Shown: positions 16,197-26,110 of the stretch, one piece after another
Layout of the letters: every line of letters begins with the position of its first letter
Position numbering within the stretch: the stretch's first letter is position 1
Assembly: GCF_021654165.1 (NCBI RefSeq)
Contig: NZ_JAKFZN010000002.1
Coordinates: forward strand, 487,001-551,000
Origin: Nereida sp. MMG025
GTDB taxonomy: Bacteria > Pseudomonadota > Alphaproteobacteria > Rhodobacterales > Rhodobacteraceae
DNA: 64,000 nucleotides
Direction: 5' to 3'
Position numbers and translations under genes: made by a program
Notes under the pieces: model-generated
Told to the model about the DNA's origin: nothing
What the model saw: only the letters and a program-made list of their open reading frames with translations
Database searches by the model: none

Positions 16197-17288
16197 TTAC
16201 TGAAGAACGACGCCGTAACGTTCGCTCAGCCAGTTGATCACGAAGTCTTTGGCTTCTTGTGGCACGTCTGTCGCGCTGGCCATTGCGGTTTTTGCCGCAT
16301 CACCTGTCAGCTGTGGATAGACGCCCAGACGCGCTTTGCTGATTTCTGCGAAATCCTCGCGTTGCTGGATGGCTGCGAAGGCCTCGGTGAATGTGGCGAC
16401 TGCCGCGTCAGGCGCACCTGCTGGCAAAAACACCATCTTTTGGGCAGGGAAACCTGCAACAAAGAACGCTTTCCACGCATCCCACTGCTCGCCCGAAGTT
16501 TCGCAGCCTTCGGTGGCGTCGCAGACTTCTTTGAAGGTTGGCATGTCAGGGAACGTCGGGTCACGCACGATGTTGCCTTCTGCATCCAGTGCCCCGAACG
16601 AGAACCAAGGTGCCGCTGTGCCCGCTTCGACCAGAGGGGTCACGCCCGACAGGAAGCTGGACGATGTCTGGTAATCGATGTTGGCTTCACCGCGTTCAAA
16701 CATCAAGCGGCCATCACCGCGCCCTTCGATGCCGAATACGGGCTCAACCTGAAGGCCAAGCATTTCCCATGCCAGCAGCGGCACGAGGTCTAGACGGGTC
16801 GCCCCTTGGGAACCATAGATGAAGTCTTCGTCGCGCAGAGCAGATGCATCACCACCTTCGCCCAGTTGCGCCGACAATTCAGGTGGAAGATAGGCCACGC
16901 CGCCTGTGCCCGAAGCAAGAACCACGTTCCAATCGCTATATTCATAGCGCACGCGTGGATCGCTTAGCAGGTAGGGGAACTGGGTCGACCCCGACGAACC
17001 AAAGATGGTTGTGCCATCCTCGTATTCCATTTCCTGAAACGCGTTGGCCCCTTTGGTTGAGCCTGCGCCGGGGTTGAATGTGACAACAACCGTTGGGTTG
17101 CCGGGCAGCGCTTCGGACAGCAATGGCGCGTAGAAGTTGGCCCATTTGGCCGAACCGCCCGTTTCCGAGAACGGGATGATCCATTCCACAGTCTTGCCAG
17201 CCAGATCAATCGAATGGCCTTCGGCAGCGGCGTGTGTGGCCACCAAAGCGGATGTGAGCGCGAGCGCGCCCAGAGTTTTCTTGAGCAT
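16197..17288 (-). CDS. tctC: Tripartite tricarboxylate transporter substrate-binding protein
   Basis: The 363-residue protein has a Sec leader (about 1-22, cut near THAAA/EGH). The mature part is of the TctC (Bug) family, with the beta-strand run VEWIIPFSETGGSAKWANF and VVTFNPGAGSTKGANAF that cradle the carboxylate. The start at 17288 (MLKKTLGAL) follows GGGAGGAAAACAC. It is the first gene of the transporter operon and divergent from tctDE across 136 bases. It is larger than typical Bug proteins (~320), like the TctC forms that partner fused TctAB permeases. Confidence 0.9.
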   Translation of the reverse strand: MLKKTLGALALTSALVATHAAAEGHSIDLAGKTVEWIIPFSETGGSAKWANFYAPLLSEALPGNPTVVVTFNPGAGSTKGANAFQEMEYEDGTTIFGSSGSTQFPYLLSDPRVRYEYSDWNVVLASGTGGVAYLPPELSAQLGEGGDASALRDEDFIYGSQGATRLDLVPLLAWEMLGLQVEPVFGIEGRGDGRLMFERGEANIDYQTSSSFLSGVTPLVEAGTAAPWFSFGALDAEGNIVRDPTFPDMPTFKEVCDATEGCETSGEQWDAWKAFFVAGFPAQKMVFLPAGAPDAAVATFTEAFAAIQQREDFAEISKARLGVYPQLTGDAAKTAMASATDVPQEAKDFVINWLSERYGVVLQ

Positions 17289-17424
17289 GTGTTTTCCTCC
17301 CAGAAGGACCAAATTGGCCCCTAAATACAGAATCAGAAGGCCTCCTCGCCTCCTTGATGCCGCGACCGTGCAGTGGCATCCTTGCGTGAACCTTGCATCG
17401 CCGATTTTAATTGAGGAGCAGCCT

Positions 17425-18093
17425 GTGCGGATCCTGCTTGTCGAAGACAACATCTCTGTCGCCAAAGGCATCCGCTATTATTTGCGGGATGCAGGCCATG
17501 CGGTGGATATGCTGCACAACGGAGCAGAGGCCGACATGGTGCTGCGCGACGAGGACGTGGATATAATCGTACTGGACATCAATCTGCCGGACATGGACGG
17601 GCTGACCATTCTACGCCACATGCGGACGCGCGATGATCAAAGGCCGGTTTTGCTGCTGACCGCCCAGGCCGAAACGGAAGACAAAATTACGGGCCTTGAT
17701 GCGGGTGCAGATGATTATCTGAGCAAACCCTTCGAGATGGAAGAATTCGGCGCGCGCATCAGGGCTTTGTCGCGCCGCGTGATCGAAAAGCCCAAACAGG
17801 TGCGATCCGTTGGAAACCTGACGTTTGATCAGACGGCCCGCATGGTGATTGGCCCCGATGGGCCGCTTGATATTCCGCGTCGTGAGGTCGCTTTGTTTGA
17901 ACGGCTTCTTCTGGCCAATGGCCGTATCGTGTCCAAACAGGCCCTTTTGGACAGCCTTTATGGCACGGGATCGGATGTCGATGAGCCTGTTGTGGAGGTG
18001 TATGTGTCACGACTGCGCAAAAGGCTGCGGCCCTTCGGTGTTGCGATCAACGTCAAGCGTGGCTTGGGCTACATGCTTCAGGGGGCGGTATGA
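17425..18093 (+). CDS. tctD: TctD-like OmpR-family response regulator
   Basis: The 222-residue protein has a receiver domain with Asp51 (IIVLDINLPD) and Lys101 (YLSKPFEM) and a C-terminal winged helix with VYVSRLRKRLRP. The start is the GTG at 17425 (read MRILLVEDN) behind GAGGAG; longer reading from 17137 would cross the tctC promoter and has no family resemblance. It is divergent from tctC and overlaps tctE by ATGA. In Salmonella TctDE activates tctCBA in response to tricarboxylates, and the same control is likely here. Confidence 0.9.
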   Translation: MRILLVEDNISVAKGIRYYLRDAGHAVDMLHNGAEADMVLRDEDVDIIVLDINLPDMDGLTILRHMRTRDDQRPVLLLTAQAETEDKITGLDAGADDYLSKPFEMEEFGARIRALSRRVIEKPKQVRSVGNLTFDQTARMVIGPDGPLDIPRREVALFERLLLANGRIVSKQALLDSLYGTGSDVDEPVVEVYVSRLRKRLRPFGVAINVKRGLGYMLQGAV

Positions 18094-19448
18094 GGCAGAG
18101 CCTTTCGCTGCGCGGGCGATTGACCCTGATTATTCTGCTGCCGCTGATCCTTGTGGCGGTATTGATTGGGACCTGGGCCTATGTTGATGCGCAAACCAAT
18201 GCCGCGGAACGGTTTGATCGGTCTTTGCTTTCCACGGCGCTAGCTATTTCGCGCGATACGGCCGTGACAGGTGGCGATGCACTTAGCGAAGAAACACGCG
18301 ATTTGCTGCGCGATACCTCTGGGGGTGCTGTGTTCTATCACGTCTACGCGCCTGACGGTGTGTTTGTGACGGGATATGCCACACCGCCGGTGCCGCCATC
18401 CGCGATCGAGCCTGACGCCACCCAAAGCTACTATGATGCGAATTATCAGCGTGATCCCGTCCGCGCATTACGATTTTCCCAAACCACGACAATTGACGGA
18501 ATATCCGGCCCCTTCACCTTTACCGTGTGGCAAAAAACATCGGTGCGGGATGGTTTTGTGGCGTCGCGCACGGGCCCTGTTTTCCTGATCATCGCGGCGT
18601 TGATCGGCGCTTTGGCGGTGATTGTGTGGTTCGGGGTGGCCCGTGGTTTGGCCCCATTGACCGATCTGGAGGAGGCGATTGCGCGTCGGTCCCCGACGGA
18701 TTTGTCCCCCATCAAGCGGCGTATTCCCCAAGAGGTCCGTGGAATTGTCGGGCGGTTTAACAAATTGTTGGATGATCTGTCGCGCACACTGGATGAAAAG
18801 AACGCGTTTATATCAGATGCCGCGCATCAGCTGCGCAATCCGATTGCGGGTGTGCTCAGCCTTGCGGAATCCGTTTCGAATGCCAAAACGCTGGACGATA
18901 TGCGCGAAAGATCGGCTGATCTGCTTGATGCGGCACGCGACGCAGGCCAACTGGCGAATAATTTGCTGACACTGGAACGCGCGCAAGCAGGCCTGACAGC
19001 GCAAAACATGACGCAGTTTGATCCGATGCAGCGTCTGCAGGCGATAGCCGAGAAAAGCAGTGCAATGGCCCGCGAACGGGGGATCGCTTTTGTGTCCGAC
19101 TTGGATGGTCGCACCACGCATTTGACGGGCGACCCGGTGATGTTTGAGCAGGCGATCCTTAATATTGTCACCAATGCGATGTTACATGGCGGCCCTGATG
19201 TGTCGCAAATCCGCCTTGGTGCCAGATACGCGGGGGATTCATTGGTTGTCAGCGTCAAGGACGATGGAAAAGGAATTGCCGAGTGTGATTTTGACCGCGC
19301 GTTAGGCCGCTTTAGCCAGATTGGACCGAGTGCAGGATCAGGGCTTGGCCTGCCCATCGCCGCCGCGGTGGCCAAAGGGTTCGGCGGCACACTTGGCCTT
19401 AGCAACGATGGCGGGGGGCTTGAGGTGACTCTAAGCTGCCCTTTGTAA
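18090..19448 (+). CDS. tctE: TctE-like sensor histidine kinase
   Basis: The 452-residue inner-membrane kinase has two transmembrane helices (about 11-33 and 163-185) enclosing a ~130-residue periplasmic sensor (2CSK-N-like). A HAMP-like region follows, then the phospho-acceptor His246 (SDAAHQLRNPIAG) and an ATPase domain with N-box NIVTNAMLHG, DDGKGI and GSGLGLPIA. Partner of TctD (ATGA overlap). It probably senses an external tricarboxylate and drives tctC transcription. Confidence 0.9.
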   Translation: MRQSLSLRGRLTLIILLPLILVAVLIGTWAYVDAQTNAAERFDRSLLSTALAISRDTAVTGGDALSEETRDLLRDTSGGAVFYHVYAPDGVFVTGYATPPVPPSAIEPDATQSYYDANYQRDPVRALRFSQTTTIDGISGPFTFTVWQKTSVRDGFVASRTGPVFLIIAALIGALAVIVWFGVARGLAPLTDLEEAIARRSPTDLSPIKRRIPQEVRGIVGRFNKLLDDLSRTLDEKNAFISDAAHQLRNPIAGVLSLAESVSNAKTLDDMRERSADLLDAARDAGQLANNLLTLERAQAGLTAQNMTQFDPMQRLQAIAEKSSAMARERGIAFVSDLDGRTTHLTGDPVMFEQAILNIVTNAMLHGGPDVSQIRLGARYAGDSLVVSVKDDGKGIAECDFDRALGRFSQIGPSAGSGLGLPIAAAVAKGFGGTLGLSNDGGGLEVTLSCPL

Positions 19449-19577
19449 ATGGCGCAGTGGTTGCACGATCAGACAGGTGAAGGGTCTGCCTGAACGTTAA
19501 ATCCACCTGCATCCACTGGCACCTAGGGGCATAGTGGTTTAGCACTTGCCTCCACACCCGCTGAAGGAGCCAACCCT

Positions 19578-20366
19578 ATGCCGTTCACACTTGCCACTTG
19601 GAACATCAATTCGGTGCGTCTGCGCGAGGATATTGTGCTGAAGCTGCTGCGTGAAGAAGCGCCCGATGTGCTGTGTTTGCAGGAGTGTAAAAGCCCTGTC
19701 GAGAAAATCCCGACCGAAGGGTTTGCCGCACTTGGCTACACGCACATGGTGGCGCGGGGGCAGAAGGGGTATAACGGCGTGGCGATCCTGTCGAAACTGC
19801 CGATGGTAGAGGCGGGGGCCGAGGATTACGCAGGTCTTGGGCATGCGCGTCACATCGCAGGACGGCTTGAAAACGGTGTCACCATCCACAACCATTATGT
19901 GCCAGCGGGCGGGGATGTGGCGGACCGTGCGGTGAACGAAAAATTCGGGCAAAAGCTGGATTATCTGACCGATATGCGGGACGCCTTTGCGGCGGATAAA
20001 CCTGGCAAAAGCATCCTTGTGGGCGATCTGAACATCGCCCCGCGCGAGGATGATGTTTGGGACCACAAGAAGCTGCTGAAGGTCGTGAGCCACACGCCAA
20101 TCGAGGTAGAGCATTTTGGACAGGTGATGGACGCAGGCGATTGGCATGATGTGACCCGTGCCGATATTCCTGACGGGCGTCTGTATAGCTGGTGGTCCTA
20201 TCGGGCCAAGGATTGGGACGCGGCGGACAAGGGCCGGAGGCTGGATCATATCTGGGCGACGGGCGATATTAAGGCAGCCGCGCATGGCAGCCGCGTGGTG
20301 CGCGATGCGCGCGGGTGGGAGAAACCATCCGACCATGCCCCCGTTTTTGCGACGTTTGATCTTTGA
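19578..20366 (+). CDS. xth: Exodeoxyribonuclease III
   Basis: The 262-residue AP endonuclease/3'-5' exonuclease of the Xth family has NINSVR near the N terminus, the metal ligand Glu36 (CLQECKSP), GDLNIAP, and the terminal SDHAPVFATF with the catalytic His. It acts in base-excision repair. The ATG at 19578 follows GAAGGAG. Probably starts its own transcript running into the thioredoxin-like gene 55 bases on. Confidence 0.94.
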   Translation: MPFTLATWNINSVRLREDIVLKLLREEAPDVLCLQECKSPVEKIPTEGFAALGYTHMVARGQKGYNGVAILSKLPMVEAGAEDYAGLGHARHIAGRLENGVTIHNHYVPAGGDVADRAVNEKFGQKLDYLTDMRDAFAADKPGKSILVGDLNIAPREDDVWDHKKLLKVVSHTPIEVEHFGQVMDAGDWHDVTRADIPDGRLYSWWSYRAKDWDAADKGRRLDHIWATGDIKAAAHGSRVVRDARGWEKPSDHAPVFATFDL

Positions 20367-20421
20367 CATATGGCGCGGCGCTGCACATATGTGAGGCAAG
20401 GCAATTTGAAGGACTTTTGAG

Positions 20422-21333
20422 ATGTTAGAACTGGGTGGCGGTGGCGTTGCGGATGCCGATCTGATCAAGGACACGTCCGAGGCGACATTCATGCAAGACG
20501 TGATCGAGATGTCGCAAACGGTGCCGGTGATTGTGGATTTCTGGGCGCCGTGGTGTGGCCCGTGCAAGACGCTTGGCCCTGCCCTTGAAACTGCGGTCAA
20601 AAAGGCAAAGGGCGCGGTGAAGATGGTGAAGATCGACGTGGATCAGAACCAGCAGATTGCAGGGCAGTTGCGTATCCAGTCGATCCCGACGGTTTATGCG
20701 TTCTGGCAGGGCCAACCTGTTGATGGGTTTCAAGGCGCTGTGCCGCAGTCTGAATTGGATCAATTTGTGGTGCGTGTCGCCGAATTGGGCGGTGGTAAAG
20801 GCGATGGCGGCCTTGGCGATGCGGTGGAGGCGGCAGAAGAAATGCTGGCCGAAGGTGCTGCCGTGGATGCCGCGCAGACCTTTGCCGCTGTGCTTGGCGA
20901 GGACCCTAACAACGCGGCCGCCTACGGTGGGCTGATCCGCGCGCATCTGGCACTGGATGACGTGGAGCAGGCAGAGGCAATCCTGAATGGCGCGCCTGCT
21001 GAAATCAGCGATGCGCCCGAATTGGAAGCCGCACGCGCGCAATTAGAGCTGGCCAAGCAAGCCGCAAGCGCAGGGCCATTGGACGATCTGCGCCGCGCGG
21101 TTGAGGCAAACCCCGACGATCATCAAGCACGGTATGATCTTGCTACTGCGCTGCATGCGGCGGGCGATGTGGAAGGCGCCGTTGATGAATTGCTGGACCT
21201 GTTCCGTCGTGATCGCGACTGGAATGATGCCGCGGCCAAAACGCAGCTGTTCACGATTTTCGACGCACTTGAGGCGAAAGACCCGATCGCTTTGAACGGG
21301 CGTCGCAAATTGTCGTCGATGATATTTGTCTGA
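20422..21333 (+). CDS. cnoX: CnoX/YbbN-type thioredoxin-TPR chaperone
   Basis: The 303-residue protein joins a thioredoxin domain (about 12-125) to tetratricopeptide-like helices (about 135-300). The redox site is complete, WAPWCGPC with Cys45 and Cys48, and the cis-Pro loop reads SIPTVYAF. CnoX proteins hold unfolded proteins during oxidative stress and hand them to GroEL or DnaK. The full CxxC here means it may also be a true thiol reductase. It lies just downstream of xth and upstream of a Lon-substrate-domain protein, an order common in Rhodobacterales. Confidence 0.88.
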   Translation: MLELGGGGVADADLIKDTSEATFMQDVIEMSQTVPVIVDFWAPWCGPCKTLGPALETAVKKAKGAVKMVKIDVDQNQQIAGQLRIQSIPTVYAFWQGQPVDGFQGAVPQSELDQFVVRVAELGGGKGDGGLGDAVEAAEEMLAEGAAVDAAQTFAAVLGEDPNNAAAYGGLIRAHLALDDVEQAEAILNGAPAEISDAPELEAARAQLELAKQAASAGPLDDLRRAVEANPDDHQARYDLATALHAAGDVEGAVDELLDLFRRDRDWNDAAAKTQLFTIFDALEAKDPIALNGRRKLSSMIFV

Positions 21334-21359
21334 TCCAGATCACGGGCTACTTGAGCGTT

Positions 21360-21998
21360 ATGATCAAATCTGCTGACCTGCCCGACACGATCCCTGTTTT
21401 TCCGCTGCCCGGTGCGCTGTTGTTGCCACGTGCGCGATTGCCGCTGCATATTTTTGAGCCGCGGTATTTACAGATGATCGAGGATTGCATGAAGACCAGC
21501 ACGCGGTTGATCGGGATGGTCCAACCCTACGAAGGGCGCGGCGACAACGGCTTGCACGCGATTGGCTGTGCCGGTCGCCTGACGGCGTTTTCCGAAACAG
21601 AGGATGGCCGCTATATGGTGACCCTTGCAGGGGCGTCACGGTTTCGGGTGCGCAATGAGGTAACAGGGTTTTCCCCCTATCGCCGCTGCGAGGTGTCATG
21701 GGACGGGTTTGATCGCGACCTGGGCCGCGAGGAGACTGACAAGGGCTTTGACAGGCCTGCGTTTTTGGATCTGCTTGCGCGGTTTTTTGAGGACCAGGAT
21801 CTCAAAACCGATTGGGACAGTCTGAAGGAAGCCGATGAGGAACTGTTGATCAATTCACTGTCGATGCTGTGCCCGTTTGAGCCTGAGGATAAACAGGCTT
21901 TGCTGGAAGCCCCAACATTGCAAACGCGGCGCGAGACCCTTGTGACCCTGATCGAATTTGCGCTACGAGGGGGGCAGGCCGAGGAGATTCTGCAATGA
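21360..21998 (+). CDS. Lon N-terminal substrate-binding domain protein (stand-alone)
   Basis: The 212-residue cytoplasmic protein consists only of the LON substrate-binding (LON-NTD, PF02190) fold: [32 protein letters not shown] and GCAGRLTAF. There is no ATPase or protease domain. Such stand-alone proteins may act as adaptors; their role is not established. The ATG at 21360 is preferred over the TTG at 21351, and neither has a strong ribosome site. The stop overlaps the Trm112 start by 4 bases. Confidence 0.82.
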   Translation: MIKSADLPDTIPVFPLPGALLLPRARLPLHIFEPRYLQMIEDCMKTSTRLIGMVQPYEGRGDNGLHAIGCAGRLTAFSETEDGRYMVTLAGASRFRVRNEVTGFSPYRRCEVSWDGFDRDLGREETDKGFDRPAFLDLLARFFEDQDLKTDWDSLKEADEELLINSLSMLCPFEPEDKQALLEAPTLQTRRETLVTLIEFALRGGQAEEILQ

Positions 21999-22189
21999 GC
22001 CACCCTGACCATGCGAACGCGCCCCAATTTGACCCCAAGATGCTAGAGGCACTGGTCTGTCCGCGCACGCAGACGACCTTGGATTATGATGCTAAGGCGC
22101 AAGAGCTTATCTCTAAACGGGCGAAACTGGCCTTTCCGATCCGCGCAGGTATCCCGATCCTTTTGGTAGATGAAGCCCGCGCCCTTTAG
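21995..22189 (+). CDS. Trm112-family small protein
   Basis: The 64-residue protein has the Trm112/YcaR pattern: [17 protein letters not shown], then [16 protein letters not shown]. Trm112 proteins in eukaryotes activate methyltransferases. Bacterial ones are probable methyltransferase partners. The second and third zinc-type cysteines are absent, as is usual in bacteria. Coupled to the Lon-domain gene by ATGA. Its stop overlaps the convergent UbiH-like gene by 4 bases. Confidence 0.85.
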   Translation: MSHPDHANAPQFDPKMLEALVCPRTQTTLDYDAKAQELISKRAKLAFPIRAGIPILLVDEARAL

Positions 22190-23409
22190 ACCTGTTGGCC
22201 TTTCATCAATTTAGGCAAATCACCTGTTAGCCCTGCGGCTTCCCGGATGAAGCTACGGCGAAGTGCTGGCACTTTGTTCACCATCCCCATACCGATATCG
22301 CGCAAGCCGCGCAAAAGCGGATTGTCGTTTGAAAAGAGCGCGTTGAACCCGTCAGTCGCCGCCGCAAGCGTGGCCGTATCAAACCTGCGCCATTGTTGAT
22401 AGCGGCCCAAAACAAGCGGTGATCCAATATCTTCACCGCGGCGCTTGGCCTCGGCCAGCACTTCGACCAAAGCGGCAACATCGCGCAGCCCTGCATTCAG
22501 CCCCTGACCTGCGATGGGGTGCACGCCATGCGCCGCATCGCCCACAAGCGCCAGCCGCTCGCCCACAAAGGATTTTGCCAATGTCAGGTTCAGTGGATAG
22601 GACCACCGCGCGCCTGCCAGTTTGATATCGCCCAGAAAACTGCCAAAGCGGGGCTTGAGGTGGTCAATAAACGCGGCATCGGCCATCTGCGAGACCTCTT
22701 TTGCCGTTTCATGTGTTTCAGACCAAACGATGCTGGATCGGTTGCCTGTAAGCGGCAAGATCGCCAAAGGGCCAGCTGGCATAAAAAACTGATGTGCGAT
22801 GCCGTTATGGGGCAGATCATGTTCGATGGCGCAGACAAGTGCGGTTTGCCCGTAGTCTTTGAAACTGCGCGCGATGCCCGCACGTTCAGCCGTGGAAGAG
22901 CGCCGACCGTCACAGCCGATCAGAACGCGGGCATTGATGCCTGTTCCATCATCCAAAAGGGCGGTCGCGTGCATCGGGTGAATGGATTGGTCGGTGACGG
23001 TTTTACCTGTGATATGCGTGATGCTTGTCTCTGCGACGGCCGCCAGAAAGGCCGCACGCAAGTGGCGGTCCTCGACCATGAAGCCCATTGGCCCTTCTTC
23101 AATTTCGGCGTGGTCAAAATGCAAAAAGAAGGGTGACGGGCCTTCGCCAGCGCGCCCATCGGTGACCTTGATCTCAAGCATGGGTTGCGCATGATCGTCT
23201 AGATCATCCCAAAGGCCTGTTGTGGCCAGCAACCGCTGAGAGGCCAGGGCCAGCGCATACGAGCGCCCATCGAACCCCGCATCGGTGTGATCGGCCAGCG
23301 GTTGTGCGTCGATCAATGTCACCGACAGGCCTGCTTGGGCCGCAGTCAGTGCAAGTGCGCAGCCGTTCAGGCCGCCGCCGATAATACAGATATCTTGGAT
23401 CGTATTCAT
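22186..23409 (-). CDS. UbiH/COQ6-family FAD monooxygenase (ubiquinone biosynthesis)
   Basis: The 407-residue flavoprotein has the dinucleotide fold [20 protein letters not shown] at the N terminus, the DG motif GCDGRRS and the second FAD motif [18 protein letters not shown]. These define the UbiH/UbiF/UbiI/UbiL hydroxylases that add the ring hydroxyls of ubiquinone. Which ring position it attacks cannot be read from sequence; alphaproteobacteria often use one relaxed UbiL or UbiM. The start at 23409 ([13 protein letters not shown]) is the first Met directly before the FAD fold. Confidence 0.9.
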   Translation of the reverse strand: MNTIQDICIIGGGLNGCALALTAAQAGLSVTLIDAQPLADHTDAGFDGRSYALALASQRLLATTGLWDDLDDHAQPMLEIKVTDGRAGEGPSPFFLHFDHAEIEEGPMGFMVEDRHLRAAFLAAVAETSITHITGKTVTDQSIHPMHATALLDDGTGINARVLIGCDGRRSSTAERAGIARSFKDYGQTALVCAIEHDLPHNGIAHQFFMPAGPLAILPLTGNRSSIVWSETHETAKEVSQMADAAFIDHLKPRFGSFLGDIKLAGARWSYPLNLTLAKSFVGERLALVGDAAHGVHPIAGQGLNAGLRDVAALVEVLAEAKRRGEDIGSPLVLGRYQQWRRFDTATLAAATDGFNALFSNDNPLLRGLRDIGMGMVNKVPALRRSFIREAAGLTGDLPKLMKGQQV

Positions 23410-23487
23410 GGCTTTGGATATGGCGCAGCGCAGGTGATTGTCCATGCGATAAGCTGCCGCTAGGGTGACAGCCAAACGGAGGGCACG

Positions 23488-24813
23488 ATGCACCAGTGGC
23501 AAAAGATGACGGCGGTAGAGCTTGGGGTGGGGATTGCGCGTGGCGAGATCGATCCGATGGCCCTGTGTGATGTGTTCTTGGCTGCGATTGAAGCGCATGA
23601 ATTTGCCGATCGGATTTACGCGCGGCAGACGCCCGATCGCGCACGTTCAGAGGCGGCGGCGGCACAGCGCCGCGCCAAGGAGGGGCGTCGGCTGTCGCCT
23701 CTGGATGGCGTGCCTGTGTCGTGGAAGGATCTATTTGACAGCGCCGGTGTTGCGACCGAAGCGGGATCGCGGCTTTTGGAAGGACGCGTGCCAGCGGCGG
23801 ACGCAGAGGTTCTGCACCACGCAACGGCGATGGGATTGGTGTGTCTGGGCAAGACGCATCTGTCGGAACTTGCGTTTTCAGGGCTTGGCTACAACCCGAT
23901 GACGGCGTCGGCACCCTGCGTGAATGATGTGGCAGCGGTCGCAGGGGGCTCTTCCTCGGGGGCGGCAGCGTCGGTGGCTTTTGGCTTGGCGGCAGGGGCG
24001 ATTGGCTCTGACACGGGCGGATCCGTGCGCATTCCTGCCTGCTGGAACGATCTGGTCGGTTTCAAAACCACCCACGGGCAGGTGTCGCTTGGTGGTGTTG
24101 TGGACCTATGCGCCAGGTTCGATACGGTCGGCCCTTTGGCACGCACGGTAGAAGATGCCGCCGCGCTTTATGCGGTGATGGGGGGCAGCACGGTCGATTT
24201 GCGCGGTGCTTCGTTAAAAGGCATGCGGTTCGGCGCCTTGCAAACAATCGTGCTGGACGATTTAGAGGAGGCGCCACGCAATGCCTATGCGCAGGCCATT
24301 GCAACGCTTGAAGCTGCAGGCGTGCAGGTCATTGCCTTTGATGCGCCCGAACTGCGCGGCCCGTTTGAGGATGCAGTTACGCTTTACACCGCAGAAGCCT
24401 ATGGTCGCTGGCACCAGATGATCGAAGCGGCACCGCATAAAATGTTCGACAATGTGCGCGCGCGCTTTGAGCAGGGTAAGGACGTTGCTGCCTCGGACTA
24501 TGTTGCCGCGTGGCAGCGGTTGGACGTGGCGCGCGCCCTTTGGGCCGAAACGATCGCAGGGTTTGACGCGGTGATCATGCCATCGGCCCCGATCATGCCG
24601 CCCAACCTCGCGCGGCTTGAAAGTGATACTGCGTATTTCAAACATGCCAATCTTATGACACTGCGCAACACGCGCGTTGGGAATTTGATGGGTGGATGTG
24701 CAATTACGCTGCCCACAGGCGTCCCAAGCACGGGAATTATGCTGAACGCTGCCGCAAATCATGATGCGCGGCTGCTGCGTGTGGCCGCTGCCGCCGAACG
24801 CGTCTTGGCGTAA
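23488..24813 (+). CDS. Amidase-signature family protein
   Basis: The 441-residue hydrolase has the complete Ser-cisSer-Lys triad of amidase-signature enzymes: Lys80 (PVSWKDLFD), the GGSSSG run at 153-158, and nucleophile Ser179 (GSDTGGSVRIPA). It is not GatA by context, since no gatB or gatC is near. It would cleave an amide of unknown structure. The gene is divergent from the UbiH-like gene, with 78 bases between. The best label is a generic amidase. Confidence 0.88.
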   Translation: MHQWQKMTAVELGVGIARGEIDPMALCDVFLAAIEAHEFADRIYARQTPDRARSEAAAAQRRAKEGRRLSPLDGVPVSWKDLFDSAGVATEAGSRLLEGRVPAADAEVLHHATAMGLVCLGKTHLSELAFSGLGYNPMTASAPCVNDVAAVAGGSSSGAAASVAFGLAAGAIGSDTGGSVRIPACWNDLVGFKTTHGQVSLGGVVDLCARFDTVGPLARTVEDAAALYAVMGGSTVDLRGASLKGMRFGALQTIVLDDLEEAPRNAYAQAIATLEAAGVQVIAFDAPELRGPFEDAVTLYTAEAYGRWHQMIEAAPHKMFDNVRARFEQGKDVAASDYVAAWQRLDVARALWAETIAGFDAVIMPSAPIMPPNLARLESDTAYFKHANLMTLRNTRVGNLMGGCAITLPTGVPSTGIMLNAAANHDARLLRVAAAAERVLA

Positions 24814-24922
24814 AAGCCACATAATACACTCAAGATGCAGCCTTTTTCTGGACGCGGCGCTCTGGATTTGGTTTAATGAGCGCTAACGGGGCATTAACGA
24901 TCCCGATTTTGAGGCAGTATTG

Positions 24923-26101
24923 ATGTATCCCGAGCGGTTTACCGACCTTCCGGACTATGCGTTCCCGCGTTTGCGCGCCCTTTTGGATGTGCATGAAGCG
25001 GGCGGTCCGACTGTGCCGATGACCATCGGAGAGCCTCAGCATAAATTCCCGTCATTTATCAGCGATATTATCGCGCAGCACGCGGCGGGCTTTAACAAAT
25101 ATCCGCCCAACGACGGTGCGCCTGAATTGCTGGCGGCAATCGCGGCTTGGGTCGAACGACGCTATGCCGTTAAGCTGGACGCGGGCACGCAGGTTTTGGC
25201 GCTGAACGGCACGCGCGAGGGGCTTTATAACGTTGCAATGGCGCTGTGCCCTGAAACCAAAAACGGACATTGCCCAGTCGTTCTGACGCCCAACCCGTTT
25301 TATCAGGTTTATGCTGTGGCTGCGCTGAGCGTGGGGGCCGAGCCTGTCTACGTGGCAGCAACCGCCGAGACGGGTTTTATGCCCGACTACGCCAGCTTGC
25401 CTGCAGATGTGTTGGACCGTGTGGCGCTGTGTTATATTTGTTCGCCGTCCAATCCGCAGGGGGCCGTTGCGTCGGAAAGCTATCTGCGTGAACTGATCAG
25501 CTTGGCGGAAAAGCATGATTTCAAAGTGCTGGCAGACGAGTGCTATTCAGAGATTTATCGCAACGCACCACCCAAGGGCGCGATGGAAGTGGCCGCAGCG
25601 ATGGGTGCTGACCCCGAACGCGTCTTGGCGTTTCACTCACTGTCCAAACGATCAAACCTTCCGGGCCTGCGCTCGGGCTTTGTGATGGGGGGTATACAAT
25701 CCATTGCGCGTCTCAAACAGCTTCGCAACTATGCGGGCGCGCCGTTGCCATTGCCGCTGCAGCATGCGGCCGCCGCGGCGTGGTCGGATGAAACCCATGT
25801 GATCGAAAACCGCGCGATGTACGCCGAAAAGTTCGAAATCGCAGACAGTATTTTTGCAGATGTGCCTGACTACATCAGCCCAGAGGCAGGGTTTTTCCTG
25901 TGGTTGCCTGTTGCAGATGGCGAGGATGCGGCGTTGAAATTGTGGACCAAAACAGGCGTGCGCGTTTTACCAGGTGCGTATCTGAGCCGTGATGTGGACG
26001 GCCACAACCCAGGCAAGACATATATTCGGGTCGCGATGGTGGCCCCAAAAGAAGACATGCAGCGCGGGCTTATCGCCCTTCGCGACTGCATCTATACGTG
26101 A
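24923..26101 (+). CDS. Class I/II PLP aminotransferase (possible DapC)
   Basis: The 392-residue fold-type I aminotransferase has PLP Lys242 (HSLSKRSNLPGLRSGF), the NPQG turn (ICSPSNPQG) and LADECYSEIY. The sequence around IGEPQHKFP is seen in proteins annotated as N-succinyldiaminopimelate aminotransferase (DapC), which would suit lysine and peptidoglycan synthesis, but the substrate is not proven. ATG 24923 is chosen over TTG 24920, with GAGGCAG upstream. ftsK begins 9 bases after the stop, so the two are probably co-transcribed. Confidence 0.88.
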   Translation: MYPERFTDLPDYAFPRLRALLDVHEAGGPTVPMTIGEPQHKFPSFISDIIAQHAAGFNKYPPNDGAPELLAAIAAWVERRYAVKLDAGTQVLALNGTREGLYNVAMALCPETKNGHCPVVLTPNPFYQVYAVAALSVGAEPVYVAATAETGFMPDYASLPADVLDRVALCYICSPSNPQGAVASESYLRELISLAEKHDFKVLADECYSEIYRNAPPKGAMEVAAAMGADPERVLAFHSLSKRSNLPGLRSGFVMGGIQSIARLKQLRNYAGAPLPLPLQHAAAAAWSDETHVIENRAMYAEKFEIADSIFADVPDYISPEAGFFLWLPVADGEDAALKLWTKTGVRVLPGAYLSRDVDGHNPGKTYIRVAMVAPKEDMQRGLIALRDCIYT

Positions 26102-26110
26102 GGAACAGGA

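Noticed and set aside
20366-20392. ACATATG-N13-CATATGT inverted repeat between xth and cnoX
   Set aside because: Short arms around a common hexamer with a wide spacer; it overlaps the xth stop. Not strong enough to call an operator.
19539-20600. 353-codon open frame opposite xth
   Set aside because: Xth motifs are complete on the plus strand; the reverse frame also runs into the cnoX gene.
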